NCBI RefSeq assembly: GCF_049116555.1
Contig: NZ_JAGDYT010000014.1
Coordinates: forward strand, 1-64,000
Length of the DNA: 64,000 bases
From: Maricaulis maris_C
GTDB taxonomy: Bacteria; Pseudomonadota; Alphaproteobacteria; Caulobacterales; Maricaulaceae
Direction: 5' to 3'
Part shown: piece by piece, positions 1 through 9,410 of the stretch
How the letters are laid out: each line of letters starts with the position of its first letter
How positions within the stretch are numbered: position 1 is the stretch's first letter
The notes under the pieces: model-generated
What the model saw: the letters and a program-made list of their open reading frames with translations, nothing else
The model's database searches: none
Told to the model about the DNA's origin: nothing
Made by a program: the position numbers and the translations under genes

Positions 1-630
1 TTCCGGCTGGCGGTCGGGTCGACGCGCCTCCGGCGATTGCGGCAAGGCAATCAGCATCGCGATCTGGTCGATGGTCAGGTCATCCGGTTCACGCCCGAAA
101 TAGGCCCAGCTGGCCGCCCTCACCCCTTCCAGATTGCCGCCATAGGGCGCCAGAGTGAGGTAAAGCTCGAGAATTTCAGTTTTGCTGAGACGTATTTCCA
201 GCTGCAGCGCCCGCGCCATCTGGATCAGCTTGGCGCCAAAGGTCCGCTCGCGCGGTTCGATCAGGCGCGCCAGCTGCATGGTGATGGTCGAACCACCGGA
301 GACGATGCGACCGGCAGCCAGACTATCCCGACTGGCACGGACCAGGGCTGGAAAATCAACGCCCCAGTGTTCGTGAAAGCGCTCATCCTCATAAGCCAGC
401 AGGGCGTCCAGAAAATCAGGATCGATCCGGTCAAGGTCGGCGGCGAGGCGCCAGCGCCCCTCCTCGACCGGAAAGGCGCGCAAGACCTCACCATTGCGAT
501 CGCGAACCGCGGCTGACACCGCGTCCGCCGATGGCAGGGGCGGCGGCAGGGCCCGGTCGAGCGCGAGCAGGCCGACAAGGCTGCCAAGCGCGCCCAGGAT
601 GATCCAGTATGCCCGACCGAGCCCGAACAT
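1..630 (-). CDS. pbpC: Penicillin-binding protein 1C, N-terminal part (cut by window edge)
   Basis: The frame opens at an ATG two bases after the alpha-2-macroglobulin stop and stays open for 210 codons to the window edge. Residues about 7-26 form a membrane anchor. The glycosyltransferase family 51 domain follows, with the motif EDERFHEHWGVD (catalytic Glu in ED.RF..H.G) and SGGSTITMQLARL, both signatures of the lipid II polymerising domain. PBP1C enzymes work in the periplasm on nascent peptidoglycan. The transpeptidase domain would lie outside the window. The order alpha-2-macroglobulin then pbpC on the same strand is a known pairing in Proteobacteria (E. coli yfhM-pbpC), which supports the 1C assignment over PBP1A/1B. 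The near-zero spacing implies one transcript. Confidence 0.9.
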   Translation of the reverse strand, partial: MFGLGRAYWIILGALGSLVGLLALDRALPPPLPSADAVSAAVRDRNGEVLRAFPVEEGRWRLAADLDRIDPDFLDALLAYEDERFHEHWGVDFPALVRASRDSLAAGRIVSGGSTITMQLARLIEPRERTFGAKLIQMARALQLEIRLSKTEILELYLTLAPYGGNLEGVRAASWAYFGREPDDLTIDQIAMLIALPQSPEARRPDRQPE

Positions 631-632
631 GA

Positions 633-3600
633 TCAGTCGCGCGGAGCGATCACGATGCGGCGGGTCTCCGAGCGCGCAAAGACATCATGGCGATACATGT
701 CTTCCACCGCGACGCCGGGCAGGGTGTATTCGCCCGGGGTCACGGCACGGACGATATAGGCCAGACGCCGCGGACGGGCATTGGTCAGATCCATCGCCGC
801 CGCGTAGCGGTCATCACGGATCTCGCTCATGGAGGGCGTGAAGATCTCGCCCAGCCAGCGATAGGGACCGCGAGGCCCGGCATCACCGCGGGATATCTCG
901 GCTTCGATCTCGAAACCCGGCGGCAGAAGATCCACCAGAATAGCCGGAATCAGACGCTGCTCGTGCGGCATCACCGTGATGTCGATCATCAGCCGGTCGC
1001 CCTGGACGAGCGCTTCCAGATCCACCGCACTGCCATCAAGCCCCAGAACACGCTTCTGGACGGAAATCCCTTCCGACGCCTCATCCGGCGCCAGGCGGGT
1101 TTCACCATGAGCCAGCTGGGTGACCCAGACCGGCCCCTCGCCAGACGCCGTGAAGGTCAGGGGCTCATCCAGCATGTCCGGCGTCACCTCGAAGACCGGG
1201 CGGCCGCCTTCGGGATGGCTGAGCGGCCCCTCGATGGACAGCGCATCGGCGCCACCGGACAAGCCCTGCGCGGCCATCAGGAGAAAGGATTTCTCCTGCG
1301 TTGTCAGACGCGCCGGCTCAGGCAGGTCCGAGACAAGGCGCTCGGCCAGGCGGGCGACGCGCTCGGCATCACCGGCTTCTGCGGCATAGGCGACAACCGC
1401 CGCAAGGTCCCGGCGGGCCGACTGGTACCAATCGCCACGGTTCTCGTAGCCGAGGGCTGCTTCGGCAGCGTCGAAGGCGCTGCGCGAGCGCGCCCGGTCA
1501 CCGATCAGATAAAGCGCAGCGCCGAGTTGGGCACGCGCCAGCGGGCTGCTGATTTGATCAAGCCGTTCATCATGCATGTAGCGCAGGCGTGAGCGATCAA
1601 CCCGACCGGCCCGGGCCAGCACGTAAAGCGCATAGGCCGCGCTGCGGTCGGACAGACGCTCGGCCGTATCGGTCTGGCCGCGCCAGCTATAGATGCGGGT
1701 GGAATAGCCATTCGCGCGCCAGGCTTCCTGCGCCGCGATATGTTCGAGCACGCCATAGGCACGCTCCAGCGCCGCATCAGGGACAGTGTAACCGGCCTCC
1801 TGGGCCCGCGACAGGAAATCAACCGCATAGGCCCCGACCCAGGACCGCGCATCGCGATCCCCGATCCGCCACAGACCGATCGCGCCGTCATTGGCCTGCC
1901 GGTTGAGCAAAGTGGCAATCGCCTCCTGGATGATCGCGCGGCTGCCATCGATACCGTCAAGCGCCGCGGCCCGGGCAAGCGGGTCCGCCATCAAAAGCGG
2001 CAGGGCCCGGCTGGTGATCTGCTCGGTGCAGCCATAGGGGTAGCGTGAGAGCGAGCTCAGCAGCGCGGTCTCGTCGAGCGGGGTCGGCGAGAAGCTGAGC
2101 GTCACCGCCGAATTCCCCGGCAGATAGGCTGCCAGAGCCTCGGCACCCAGTGTCCAGCTCTCTCCCGGCAGCAAGCGGCCACGGTTGACACTGGACGATG
2201 GCAACCAGGCGGTTCGCACCTCGATCGGGTAGCTGCGGGCGGCGGTGAATTCGTCCGGTCCGGTCACAGCAAGACCCACCGAGCCGATGCCGGCATCCTC
2301 CCCGCTCAGCGGATAACGTCGGTCGACACGCTCCCCGCTGGCCAGTTCCACGGCATCCGAAATTGCCGCCACAGCCGATCCTTCGGCCTCGATAACCGCT
2401 TCATAGGTCCCGGCAGCGCCGTCGACATTGTCGATGGTCAAAGTCGCCGTCGAGACATCGCCCGGCGCGAGGAAGCGCGGCAGGATGAGCTCGGCCGGGA
2501 CGTCGTCACGCACGGTAAGCGGCCGGCTTTCCGCGCCGACACCGGTCTCGCTCCAGGCGACCGCCATCAGGCGCAGCTCGCCATTGAAGTCCGGAATGTC
2601 CAGCGGGATCGTCGCCCGTCCATTGCGGTCCACCTCGACCGGTCCGCTGAACAGCGCAACCGTCTGTGTGGGGACGACGGTCAGACCGGCACCGCCTATC
2701 TGGTCACCGCCCGAGCGAACCGCCGCCGCGGCGCCCTGGTTCGGGTCGAGCAGGCGCCCGTAGTCGTCATAAAGATCCACATCCAGCGCAGACTGACCGA
2801 AGAACCAGTCCACCGGATCGGGTGAGGCAAAACGGGTCAGGGCGAGAATACCCTCGTCCACGGCCGCAACCGTCACCCAGGCGCCCCCTCGCAGCGGACC
2901 CTCAAGCGTCACGCCGAGATCAAGGCTCTGGCGCGGCTCAATCCGCTCCGGCGCATCCAGCGCGATGTCGAATGTTCGCTCGCCGGTATCAACCGGCAGA
3001 TAAGCGATCCCGACCGCCCGGCGCGGTGCCGGTTGGTCCACCGGGTGGCGTGGGGTGAAGAGCGAGACCATGGCATAGGCCCCGGCGCCCCACGCCTCGG
3101 TGACGGTGAAACTGACTTCCGTGCCGCTTTCCGGAATGGTCAGCGAGCGCGTCTCGATGACCCGGTCGCTCGCGATCACGATCTCGGCCTCGCCGGCATA
3201 GGGTGGAAGCAGACTCAGCGTGACAGTATCGCCCAGGGCGGTCGCTTGATCGGGAATGGACACGGCAATCCGGTCCGGCGCCTCACTGCCCTCTTCGGCA
3301 TTGGCCCCCCATCCGACCCAGAAGTCGGTGGAGGCACTCTGATCGGCGTCAGCCGCGTCGATGACGAGACGATAACTGCCCCAATCGAGCGCACGAATGC
3401 CAATCTCGGCCAGACCATCAACGCCGGTGGTGACCACGCCCTGTTCAATCGCGACGACCTCGCGCGTGCGGCGCCACTGCCAGCGACCATTGTCGACGCG
3501 GTACCAGTCGTAATTCCAGTCGATGCGAACCAGCTGCCAGTTCAGCAAGGTTTCCAGCGCGGCACCGTCCGACCCGAGTGCGACCACATCAATGGCGGTC

Positions 3601-5498
3601 TCGCTATTGCGCTGGGCCCGCCCGTCGAATTGCGGGCGCAGGCCGAGATAGAGGTCGGCCGGACGATAGGGAATACGAACATCATCAGCGACCGGACGCC
3701 CGCCCGGTTCGATGGCGGAGATCACCGCGCGCAGTCGCAGGGGTTGGCTGGCATCGCGACCGGCATCGCCCAATTCTATGGTCTGGACCGCACGCCCGGC
3801 ACCATCGGCAACGGTGTCGGCGAGATCGCGCGTGAATTCGCGGAAGGGCTCATCAGGGCGACCGAAGCTGAAATCCGCATGGTCGGGGAACGGAGCCGGG
3901 TCGGTCTCGATCCGCACACGTCCTTCAACCACGAGACCGGCGCCGGGGGCGCCATAGAGAAAGCGGACACGCGCATCAATGTCGCGGGTTTCGCCGGCAC
4001 GAACCGGGTTCTCGTCATCAACATCCAGCTCCAGGCCAACACGCTGTGGCACGAAGTCCTCGACCGAGAAACGGACCTGGCCGACGCGGCCAAACCCATC
4101 CATTTCAGCGACAATCCGCCACTCACCGCGCGCTGCGGTGCGCGGCACGTCCCAGCTCCAGCTGACGGCGCCCGCTGCCACCGCCTCGGGGAAACGGATA
4201 TTGGCGGATTCAATGCCATTGGGCCCGAAAACCGTCAGTTCGACCGGACGGTCGCTGACGGCCCGCGCCTCGCTATCGCGCACCAGTGCGGAGACATGAA
4301 CCGTCTCGCCCGGTCGGTAGATACCGCGGTCGAGATAGACAAAGCCATCTGCCCCGTCCGGGCGCTGACGCCCCGCCGTATCGAGACCGGAGAGGTCCAC
4401 CGGATTGCGCTGGAAATCGAGCACGGCGAAGTCATTGTCCGGCCCGTAAGCCGTGAGCAGGCGCGGCGCCATGGCCCCCTCACCGCGGGTCAGGGGGCCG
4501 TCGAAACGGGCCCGCCCGCTGGCATCGGTCACGACCGAGGCGAGGACTTCATTGGAGCGCGCGATGAGTTCCACGCGCACATCCTCGACCGGCCGCGCGG
4601 TCTGCAGGGAGCGCACCATGAAATCGACGCCGTCCGCGCCGCGATAGGCCGTCAGGGCCAGATCGGTGATGACCAGCCAGCGATTGGCGCGTGCCGGCTG
4701 ACGTACGTCATCATCGGCGAGAGCCGCGTCAACCACCGTGATGTGATAGGCGCCCGGGGTCAGCGTGCCGATTGTCTCGGCAAGCGGAAAGACGGTCGTG
4801 ACCGGCGTGTTGAGCAGGCCGGCCGTGTCCATCTCGCCACGCCAGATGATCTCGCCGACCGCGTCCGGGTCTTCTTCCTGACCGGACCAGTAGTAGTCGC
4901 CCGCCGCAATATTGGCCCCCGACGTGATCGAGCGGAATGCCAGGGCCCGGTCATTGATCCGGCGCAGGGTGACGTCGACGCTGTCGACATTGACGGTCTC
5001 GATCGCGAGCCCGTCGGCATCGAGACGCGGCAGGATGACGCCGTCGCCAGCAATGCCGACATAGGCCGGTCGGTCGCCGAAATCGACGATCACATCTTCA
5101 TCGACCAGCAGGCCATCCCCATTGGCGGCCGGGAATCCGGCGCGCAGGGTGAGAGTCTGGTCCTCGCCGAAATCAAGCCCGCCAACGCACAGGGTCTGGC
5201 CGTCAGCATCGAGTGCAACAGGGCGGTCCGGGGAGATCGCGACATAGGGCGAATAGTCAGCATCGGGGTCGAGCGGGTGGGTGAAACCCAGACACAGGCT
5301 CGGCGCATCGCCATCAACGCCGACGGAATAGCGCAGGAAGGAAAACTGGCTGGGCGTTCCGGTTTCGGCGCGCGGGGCCTCGGCCTCACGGCTGGCCAGC
5401 TCCGGACCGGCAAGCTCGTCCTCGGATCCGCCCGAACAGGCCGCAACAGCCAGCGCCAAAGCGCCAGCCAACCAGTTTGCTGACCATTTCCCCATCAT
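633..5498 (-). CDS. Bacterial alpha-2-macroglobulin family lipoprotein
   Basis: A 1621-residue protein starting with a lipoprotein signal (hydrophobic stretch, then AVAAC with the lipobox Cys near residue 21), so it is exported and lipid-anchored. It contains successive MG2-type beta-sandwich domains, including the segment YLDRGIYRPGETVHV typical of the family. The thioester motif GCTEQ is intact (Cys1157, Gln1160), followed by an alpha/alpha toroid-like stretch with regularly spaced helices. Bacterial alpha-2-macroglobulins are thought to trap foreign proteases in the periplasm and to protect the cell envelope. It is co-transcribed with pbpC, which fits a role in guarding or repairing peptidoglycan after attack. 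Length is close to the family norm of 1500-1700 residues. The protease target is unknown. Confidence 0.93.
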   Translation of the reverse strand: MMGKWSANWLAGALALAVAACSGGSEDELAGPELASREAEAPRAETGTPSQFSFLRYSVGVDGDAPSLCLGFTHPLDPDADYSPYVAISPDRPVALDADGQTLCVGGLDFGEDQTLTLRAGFPAANGDGLLVDEDVIVDFGDRPAYVGIAGDGVILPRLDADGLAIETVNVDSVDVTLRRINDRALAFRSITSGANIAAGDYYWSGQEEDPDAVGEIIWRGEMDTAGLLNTPVTTVFPLAETIGTLTPGAYHITVVDAALADDDVRQPARANRWLVITDLALTAYRGADGVDFMVRSLQTARPVEDVRVELIARSNEVLASVVTDASGRARFDGPLTRGEGAMAPRLLTAYGPDNDFAVLDFQRNPVDLSGLDTAGRQRPDGADGFVYLDRGIYRPGETVHVSALVRDSEARAVSDRPVELTVFGPNGIESANIRFPEAVAAGAVSWSWDVPRTAARGEWRIVAEMDGFGRVGQVRFSVEDFVPQRVGLELDVDDENPVRAGETRDIDARVRFLYGAPGAGLVVEGRVRIETDPAPFPDHADFSFGRPDEPFREFTRDLADTVADGAGRAVQTIELGDAGRDASQPLRLRAVISAIEPGGRPVADDVRIPYRPADLYLGLRPQFDGRAQRNSETAIDVVALGSDGAALETLLNWQLVRIDWNYDWYRVDNGRWQWRRTREVVAIEQGVVTTGVDGLAEIGIRALDWGSYRLVIDAADADQSASTDFWVGWGANAEEGSEAPDRIAVSIPDQATALGDTVTLSLLPPYAGEAEIVIASDRVIETRSLTIPESGTEVSFTVTEAWGAGAYAMVSLFTPRHPVDQPAPRRAVGIAYLPVDTGERTFDIALDAPERIEPRQSLDLGVTLEGPLRGGAWVTVAAVDEGILALTRFASPDPVDWFFGQSALDVDLYDDYGRLLDPNQGAAAAVRSGGDQIGGAGLTVVPTQTVALFSGPVEVDRNGRATIPLDIPDFNGELRLMAVAWSETGVGAESRPLTVRDDVPAELILPRFLAPGDVSTATLTIDNVDGAAGTYEAVIEAEGSAVAAISDAVELASGERVDRRYPLSGEDAGIGSVGLAVTGPDEFTAARSYPIEVRTAWLPSSSVNRGRLLPGESWTLGAEALAAYLPGNSAVTLSFSPTPLDETALLSSLSRYPYGCTEQITSRALPLLMADPLARAAALDGIDGSRAIIQEAIATLLNRQANDGAIGLWRIGDRDARSWVGAYAVDFLSRAQEAGYTVPDAALERAYGVLEHIAAQEAWRANGYSTRIYSWRGQTDTAERLSDRSAAYALYVLARAGRVDRSRLRYMHDERLDQISSPLARAQLGAALYLIGDRARSRSAFDAAEAALGYENRGDWYQSARRDLAAVVAYAAEAGDAERVARLAERLVSDLPEPARLTTQEKSFLLMAAQGLSGGADALSIEGPLSHPEGGRPVFEVTPDMLDEPLTFTASGEGPVWVTQLAHGETRLAPDEASEGISVQKRVLGLDGSAVDLEALVQGDRLMIDITVMPHEQRLIPAILVDLLPPGFEIEAEISRGDAGPRGPYRWLGEIFTPSMSEIRDDRYAAAMDLTNARPRRLAYIVRAVTPGEYTLPGVAVEDMYRHDVFARSETRRIVIAPRD

Positions 5499-5599
5499 GC
5501 CCTCTCCCCTGTCGACACCCCCATGACCTTACGACAGAGCCCGCCAGAAAGCACCTATAAAGCAACCGAAACATTGGGTTTTCTGGCCCCTGCCCGGCC

Positions 5600-5619
5600 T
5601 TCAGGCGTCACTGCCTGAA
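5600..5619 (-). terminator. Small perfect hairpin after the SafE-like gene
   Basis: Seven-base arms TTCAGGC and GCCTGAA enclose a six-base loop five bases beyond the stop codon of the SafE-like gene. There is no T-run, so it may be a weak terminator or an RNA-stabilising hairpin. Confidence 0.4.
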
Positions 5620-5624
5620 TGTGG

Positions 5625-6338
5625 TCAGTCGAGCGGGACCCCGCAAAAGGCCGCGATCGCGCGCCAGGGCAGTGCGGCGGACGCAAAACCGAGGAGAATG
5701 ATGAGGGCGCCGATCGCGAAGCGGCTGCGCGGCGACTGCGCGAAGTCGACAAACCGCGACACGCCGAAGGCCGCAGCAGTTACCGCGGGGAGCGTTCCCA
5801 GGCCAAAGCCCAGCATGATCAAACCGCCCGACACCGGATTGGCCGACAACAGGGCATAAAAGAGCGCCGCATAGACCATACCGCAGGGCAAAAGCCCCCA
5901 GACCAGCCCGGCCAACACCGGCGTCGTCGCGCTGAACCCACCCCCGAACCGCTGATGGATGACACGCTGGACACTGTGTCCGAGCCGATCCAGCCCGGCC
6001 AGCGATGGAGCCCAGCCGATCACCGAGAGGCCGATATAGACCAGGACCAGCGCGCCCGCCCAACGCAGAACGACATGGGCGACGGATCGGTCAAAGCCGA
6101 AATAGACCTGTGACCCGAGCGCCGCGAGCACGGCGCCGGCAATCACATAGGCGAGAATGCGCCCGGCCTGGGCCAGCATCAGGGTACGAGCCCGCGCCAT
6201 CGTCCCGGCCTCGGGCGCGAGGGTCAGGGTGAGGCTGGAGGCAATCCCGCCACACATCCCGACACAGTGCAGGCTGGAGGCCAGACCGGCGAGAAGCCCG
6301 CCAGCGAGACTCAATTGGGAAAGCAGGTTCGCGGTCAT
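5625..6338 (-). CDS. Sulfite exporter TauE/SafE family membrane protein of the cbb3 locus
   Basis: A 237-residue polytopic membrane protein with about six hydrophobic helices. The N-terminal helix carries SSLHCVGMCGG, a Cys-containing motif characteristic of the SafE/UreH-like branch of the TauE family that sits beside cco assembly genes. I placed the start at the ATG preceded by AAGGAGG; an in-frame extension upstream has no ribosome site and reads as non-membrane sequence. The second half has the mirrored GLVWGLLPCGMVYAAL segment. The paired Cys residues in membrane helices and the location next to ccoGHIS suggest transport or handling of copper or thiol groups for oxidase assembly. That role is inference. 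It lies on the same strand as ccoS but is separated from it by an oppositely oriented gene. Confidence 0.8.
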   Translation of the reverse strand: MTANLLSQLSLAGGLLAGLASSLHCVGMCGGIASSLTLTLAPEAGTMARARTLMLAQAGRILAYVIAGAVLAALGSQVYFGFDRSVAHVVLRWAGALVLVYIGLSVIGWAPSLAGLDRLGHSVQRVIHQRFGGGFSATTPVLAGLVWGLLPCGMVYAALFYALLSANPVSGGLIMLGFGLGTLPAVTAAAFGVSRFVDFAQSPRSRFAIGALIILLGFASAALPWRAIAAFCGVPLD

Positions 6339-6466
6339 ACCCCTCCTTGCCATGGCCCACTCGACCGGGCCACTGCGGGAAAGGCTGGAAAGCCATAGAA
6401 AAAGTGTGGCGTAATGACGCAAAGCCGAATTCAATCGGGCCGCTAAGATGCTTGGGGGAGAGCAAG

Positions 6467-7176
6467 ATGATGCCACTTCGAACCGTCAGGCGTGATGCGC
6501 CCTGGCAATGGCTGCGCGCCGGATGGAATGATTTCCGCATGGCGCCCGGCGTCTGTCTCGCCTATGGCGCCATCTTCGTGGCCATCGGCGCTCTGTTCGT
6601 CATCGGCCTGGTGGCTGTGGGAATGAGTTCCACCATTCCCGTGGCGCTAAGCGGTTTCGCGCTTGTTGGACCGGCGCTGGCCGTCGGGATCTACCAGNNN
6701 NNNNNNNNNNNNNNNNNNNNNNNNNNNNNNNNNNNNNNNNNCTGAGCATTCTGCTCGGCCTGCTCTTGATGATCTGGATGCGCGTCGCGCAAATCCTGCT
6801 GGTCGTGCTGGCCCCTTTTGCGCCACTGGAACCCAGCGCCTTTCTCAACTTCCTCTTCACCGATGGGTCCGGACTGACCCTGCTGGCTGTCGGAACCGTC
6901 TTCGGCGGCGTGCTGGCCACCCTCTCCTTTGCGATTTCAGTGATCGCCTTCCCGCTGCTGGTGGATCGCGATGTCGATGCCATCACGGCGCTCGCAACCA
7001 GCTTCAATGCGGTCTTGAAACAGCCCTTCGTGATGTTCACCTGGGCCTGGCTGATCGCCTTCATCATCGGCGCCGGTATCGCCGTCTTCGGGATCGGCCT
7101 GACGGTAGCCTTCCCGTGGATCGCGCTGGCCACCTGGCACGCCTATCGCGATTTCATGCCGAAGGAAGACGACTGA
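6467..7176 (+). CDS. DUF2189 family membrane protein, interrupted by an assembly gap
   Basis: Starts MMPLRTVRRDAPWQWL after a GGGGGAG ribosome site. It has repeated hydrophobic helices throughout and ends near WIALATWHAYRDFM, typical of DUF2189 integral membrane proteins found near cbb3 oxidase clusters. A run of 44 N (6698-6741) lies about a third of the way in. The reading frame before the gap (codons starting at positions with remainder 2 modulo 3) differs from that after it (remainder 1), so the real missing length should be a multiple of three rather than 44. I treat this as an assembly effect, not a true frameshift. The gene is convergent with ccoS and of unknown function. Confidence 0.72.
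6698..6741. other. Assembly gap (44 N) inside the DUF2189 gene
   Basis: A continuous run of undetermined bases. Its nominal length breaks the reading frame of an otherwise intact gene, so the length is an estimate. Confidence 0.99.
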
Positions 7177-7194
7177 GCCACGCACCGGCCGCCC

Positions 7195-7371
7195 TCAGTC
7201 GTCCGGGCGCTCGTCATGGCCGGGAAGCGGTTGGTCATCATCCATCAGGATGCGATGGGCGGCGCCATCCATGTCGTCGAACTGGCCACTGCGCAGGCTC
7301 CACAGGAAGCCTGCCAGACCGAGCGCGCCCATGATGAGCGCGACCGGGATGAGCCAGATAAGGGCTGTCAT
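7195..7371 (-). CDS. ccoS: cbb3 oxidase assembly protein CcoS
   Basis: A 58-residue protein with one N-terminal membrane helix (MTALIWLIPVALIMGALGL) followed by the CcoS core FLWSLRSGQFDDMDG and a short acidic tail. CcoS is needed for cofactor insertion into cbb3 cytochrome oxidase. Its ATG overlaps the ccoI stop codon by one base (TGATG), so the two genes are translationally coupled. It is the last gene of the ccoNOQPGHIS run. Confidence 0.92.
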   Translation of the reverse strand: MTALIWLIPVALIMGALGLAGFLWSLRSGQFDDMDGAAHRILMDDDQPLPGHDERPDD

Positions 7372-9410
7372 CAGCGTCCTCCCCGCGCCAGTCTGAGCGC
7401 GTTCAACGTCACCAGGACGGACGAGGCCGACATCGCGATGGCCGCGATCAGGGGTGTGACCAGACCGGCCACGGCCATCGGGACGGCGATGGCGTTATAG
7501 GCGGCGGCCAGACCGAAATTCTCGAGCACGCGCCGCTTGGCACCGCGCGACACGTCCAGCGCCACAATACTGGCCGCGAGACGGTCGCCCTGCAGCACAA
7601 AATCAGCGGCGGCCTGGGAGACTTCGGCGGCCGAGGCCAGCGAGATCGAGACGTGCGCGGCGGCCAGGGCCGGTGCGTCATTAATCCCGTCACCGACCAT
7701 GGCAACGGTGCCGCCTGCCGCCTTCAGGGCTTCCAGGCGGGCGATCTTGTCCTGGGGCTGCATCTCGGCCTGCCAGTCATCAATCCCGAGCGTGGCGGCG
7801 ACGGCCTCCACCGGTCCGGTCCGGTCTCCCGACAGAAGATGAACCCGGCAATCGCGCGCCTTCAGCGCCGTGATCACGGCCGCCGCATCCTCGCGTAGAC
7901 GATCCTCGAAACAGAAGCGGACCGGCGCCTCGTCTCCGATGACCAGCCAGGATTCGGTATGCGGATCGCTGACCGCATCAACGCCCAACCAGCGGGCCGC
8001 GCCGAAACGCACACGCTGGCCCTCCACCCTCGCTTCCAGTCCGCCGCCGGGGATTTCCCTCACATCGGCAGCCGCCTCCCCCATGCCCGCGGCGTCGGCA
8101 ATCGCGCGTGAGAGCGGATGGCGACTGGTGCGGGCCAGCCGGGCCGCCGCCTCCAGCGCGCCGGCCGGAAGCCCATCCGCATCGACGAGGCGTGGACGGC
8201 CTTCTGTCAGTGTACCGGTCTTGTCGAAGACAATCGTGTCCGCCCCGGCGAGCCGTTCCAGCGCATCCCCGGATTTGACCAGCACGCCTTCGCGATAGAG
8301 CCGTCCGGACGCCACGACCTGCACGGCCGGTACCGCCAGCCCCAGCGCACACGGGCAGGTAATGATCAGGACCGCGATCGCATTGATGATGGCAGGACGG
8401 ACCTCACCGCCGATCAGCAACCAGCCGATCACGGTGAGCGCTGCCAGCCCGTGCACGACCGGCACATAAAGGCGGGCCGCGCGATCAGCCAGGCGCACAT
8501 AGCGAGAGCGGGCCTGCTCACCCGCTTCAACGAGACGGGTGATTTCGGCGAGCAGGGAATTGTCGCGATCCGCCCGCGCTTCAAGCACCAACTTGCCGTC
8601 CAGATTGAGCATGCCGGACCAGACGTCCAGACCGGGTTTGGCCGTGACCGGCGCGGTTTCTCCGGTGACCAGAGAGCCATCGAGCGCGCCCGCACCTTCG
8701 AGGATGCGGGCATCGACGGGAACCCGGTCGCCGGCGGCCAGGACCAGGCGATCGCCGGCCTTCACGTCACGGGCCGGAATGGCCCGGATATGCCCATCCG
8801 CATCGAGCAGGTTTGCCGTCGCCGCCTGCATGGCTGCCAGACCCCGGGCAGCTTCTCCCGCGCGCGCACGCAGCCGCATGTCGAGAAAGCGGCCGATAAG
8901 CAGGAAGAAGAGCAGCATGACCGCGGCGTCGTAATAGGTCTGGCCGTGACCGATGAAGGTTTCCCAGACAGACAGGCCGCAGGCGAGCAGAACCGCCAGC
9001 GAAATCGGCACATCCATATTGACGTGACCGACCCGCAGGGCCCGCAGGGCAGAGCGGAAAAAGGGCTGACCGGCAAAGGCGGCGGCCGGCAGGACGATGA
9101 GGGCGGATATCCGATGCATGAGAGCCTGCATGGTCTCACTCATTTCCAGTCCGCCGGACCAGACCGAGATCGACAGCAGCATGACATTCATCATGGCAAN
9201 NAGGCGCCCGGTCGACAGATTGAGCCGTGCCTGCTGGACGCGCTTGTCCTCGCGCAACCCGCCCTCGATCCGCGCGATACACCCCGCACAGGTCGCCCCG
9301 CGCACCATCAGGTCAAGCTCGCAGAGCCCCTCCCGCCGGCGAACAAAGGCTTGCGGGTCCGCACCGCTGGCGGCGGCGAGACCGGAATGGGTGGCATCTA
9401 AGGCAGCCAT
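7371..9410 (-). CDS. ccoI: Copper-exporting P1B-type ATPase of the cbb3 locus (CcoI/FixI), internal gap
   Basis: Heavy-metal P-type ATPase that supplies copper for cbb3 oxidase assembly. It has an N-terminal metal-binding domain with GATCAGC, a membrane CPC motif (CPCALG), the phosphorylation motif DKTGT with Asp396, an HP motif (HPLSRAI) and the hinge GDGINDAP. As given it is 679 codons, shorter than usual for FixI. The two N at 9200-9201 sit exactly between the end of the metal-binding domain (NLSTGR) and the first membrane helix (AMMNVMLLSISVWSGG), where roughly 50-70 residues normally lie, so sequence is probably missing there. Its start overlaps the end of ccoH by 13 bases. Confidence 0.93.
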   Translation of the reverse strand: MAALDATHSGLAAASGADPQAFVRRREGLCELDLMVRGATCAGCIARIEGGLREDKRVQQARLNLSTGRXXAMMNVMLLSISVWSGGLEMSETMQALMHRISALIVLPAAAFAGQPFFRSALRALRVGHVNMDVPISLAVLLACGLSVWETFIGHGQTYYDAAVMLLFFLLIGRFLDMRLRARAGEAARGLAAMQAATANLLDADGHIRAIPARDVKAGDRLVLAAGDRVPVDARILEGAGALDGSLVTGETAPVTAKPGLDVWSGMLNLDGKLVLEARADRDNSLLAEITRLVEAGEQARSRYVRLADRAARLYVPVVHGLAALTVIGWLLIGGEVRPAIINAIAVLIITCPCALGLAVPAVQVVASGRLYREGVLVKSGDALERLAGADTIVFDKTGTLTEGRPRLVDADGLPAGALEAAARLARTSRHPLSRAIADAAGMGEAAADVREIPGGGLEARVEGQRVRFGAARWLGVDAVSDPHTESWLVIGDEAPVRFCFEDRLREDAAAVITALKARDCRVHLLSGDRTGPVEAVAATLGIDDWQAEMQPQDKIARLEALKAAGGTVAMVGDGINDAPALAAAHVSISLASAAEVSQAAADFVLQGDRLAASIVALDVSRGAKRRVLENFGLAAAYNAIAVPMAVAGLVTPLIAAIAMSASSVLVTLNALRLARGGR

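Noticed and set aside
3033..5483. Very long plus-strand open frame opposite the alpha-2-macroglobulin gene
   Set aside because: It is the antisense of a well-supported gene; its composition (many Arg, Gly, Asp, Ile) follows from GC-rich codon bias on the other strand and no family motif is visible.
8118..9401. Plus-strand open frame opposite ccoI
   Set aside because: Shadow of ccoI and crosses the NN gap; no protein-family features.
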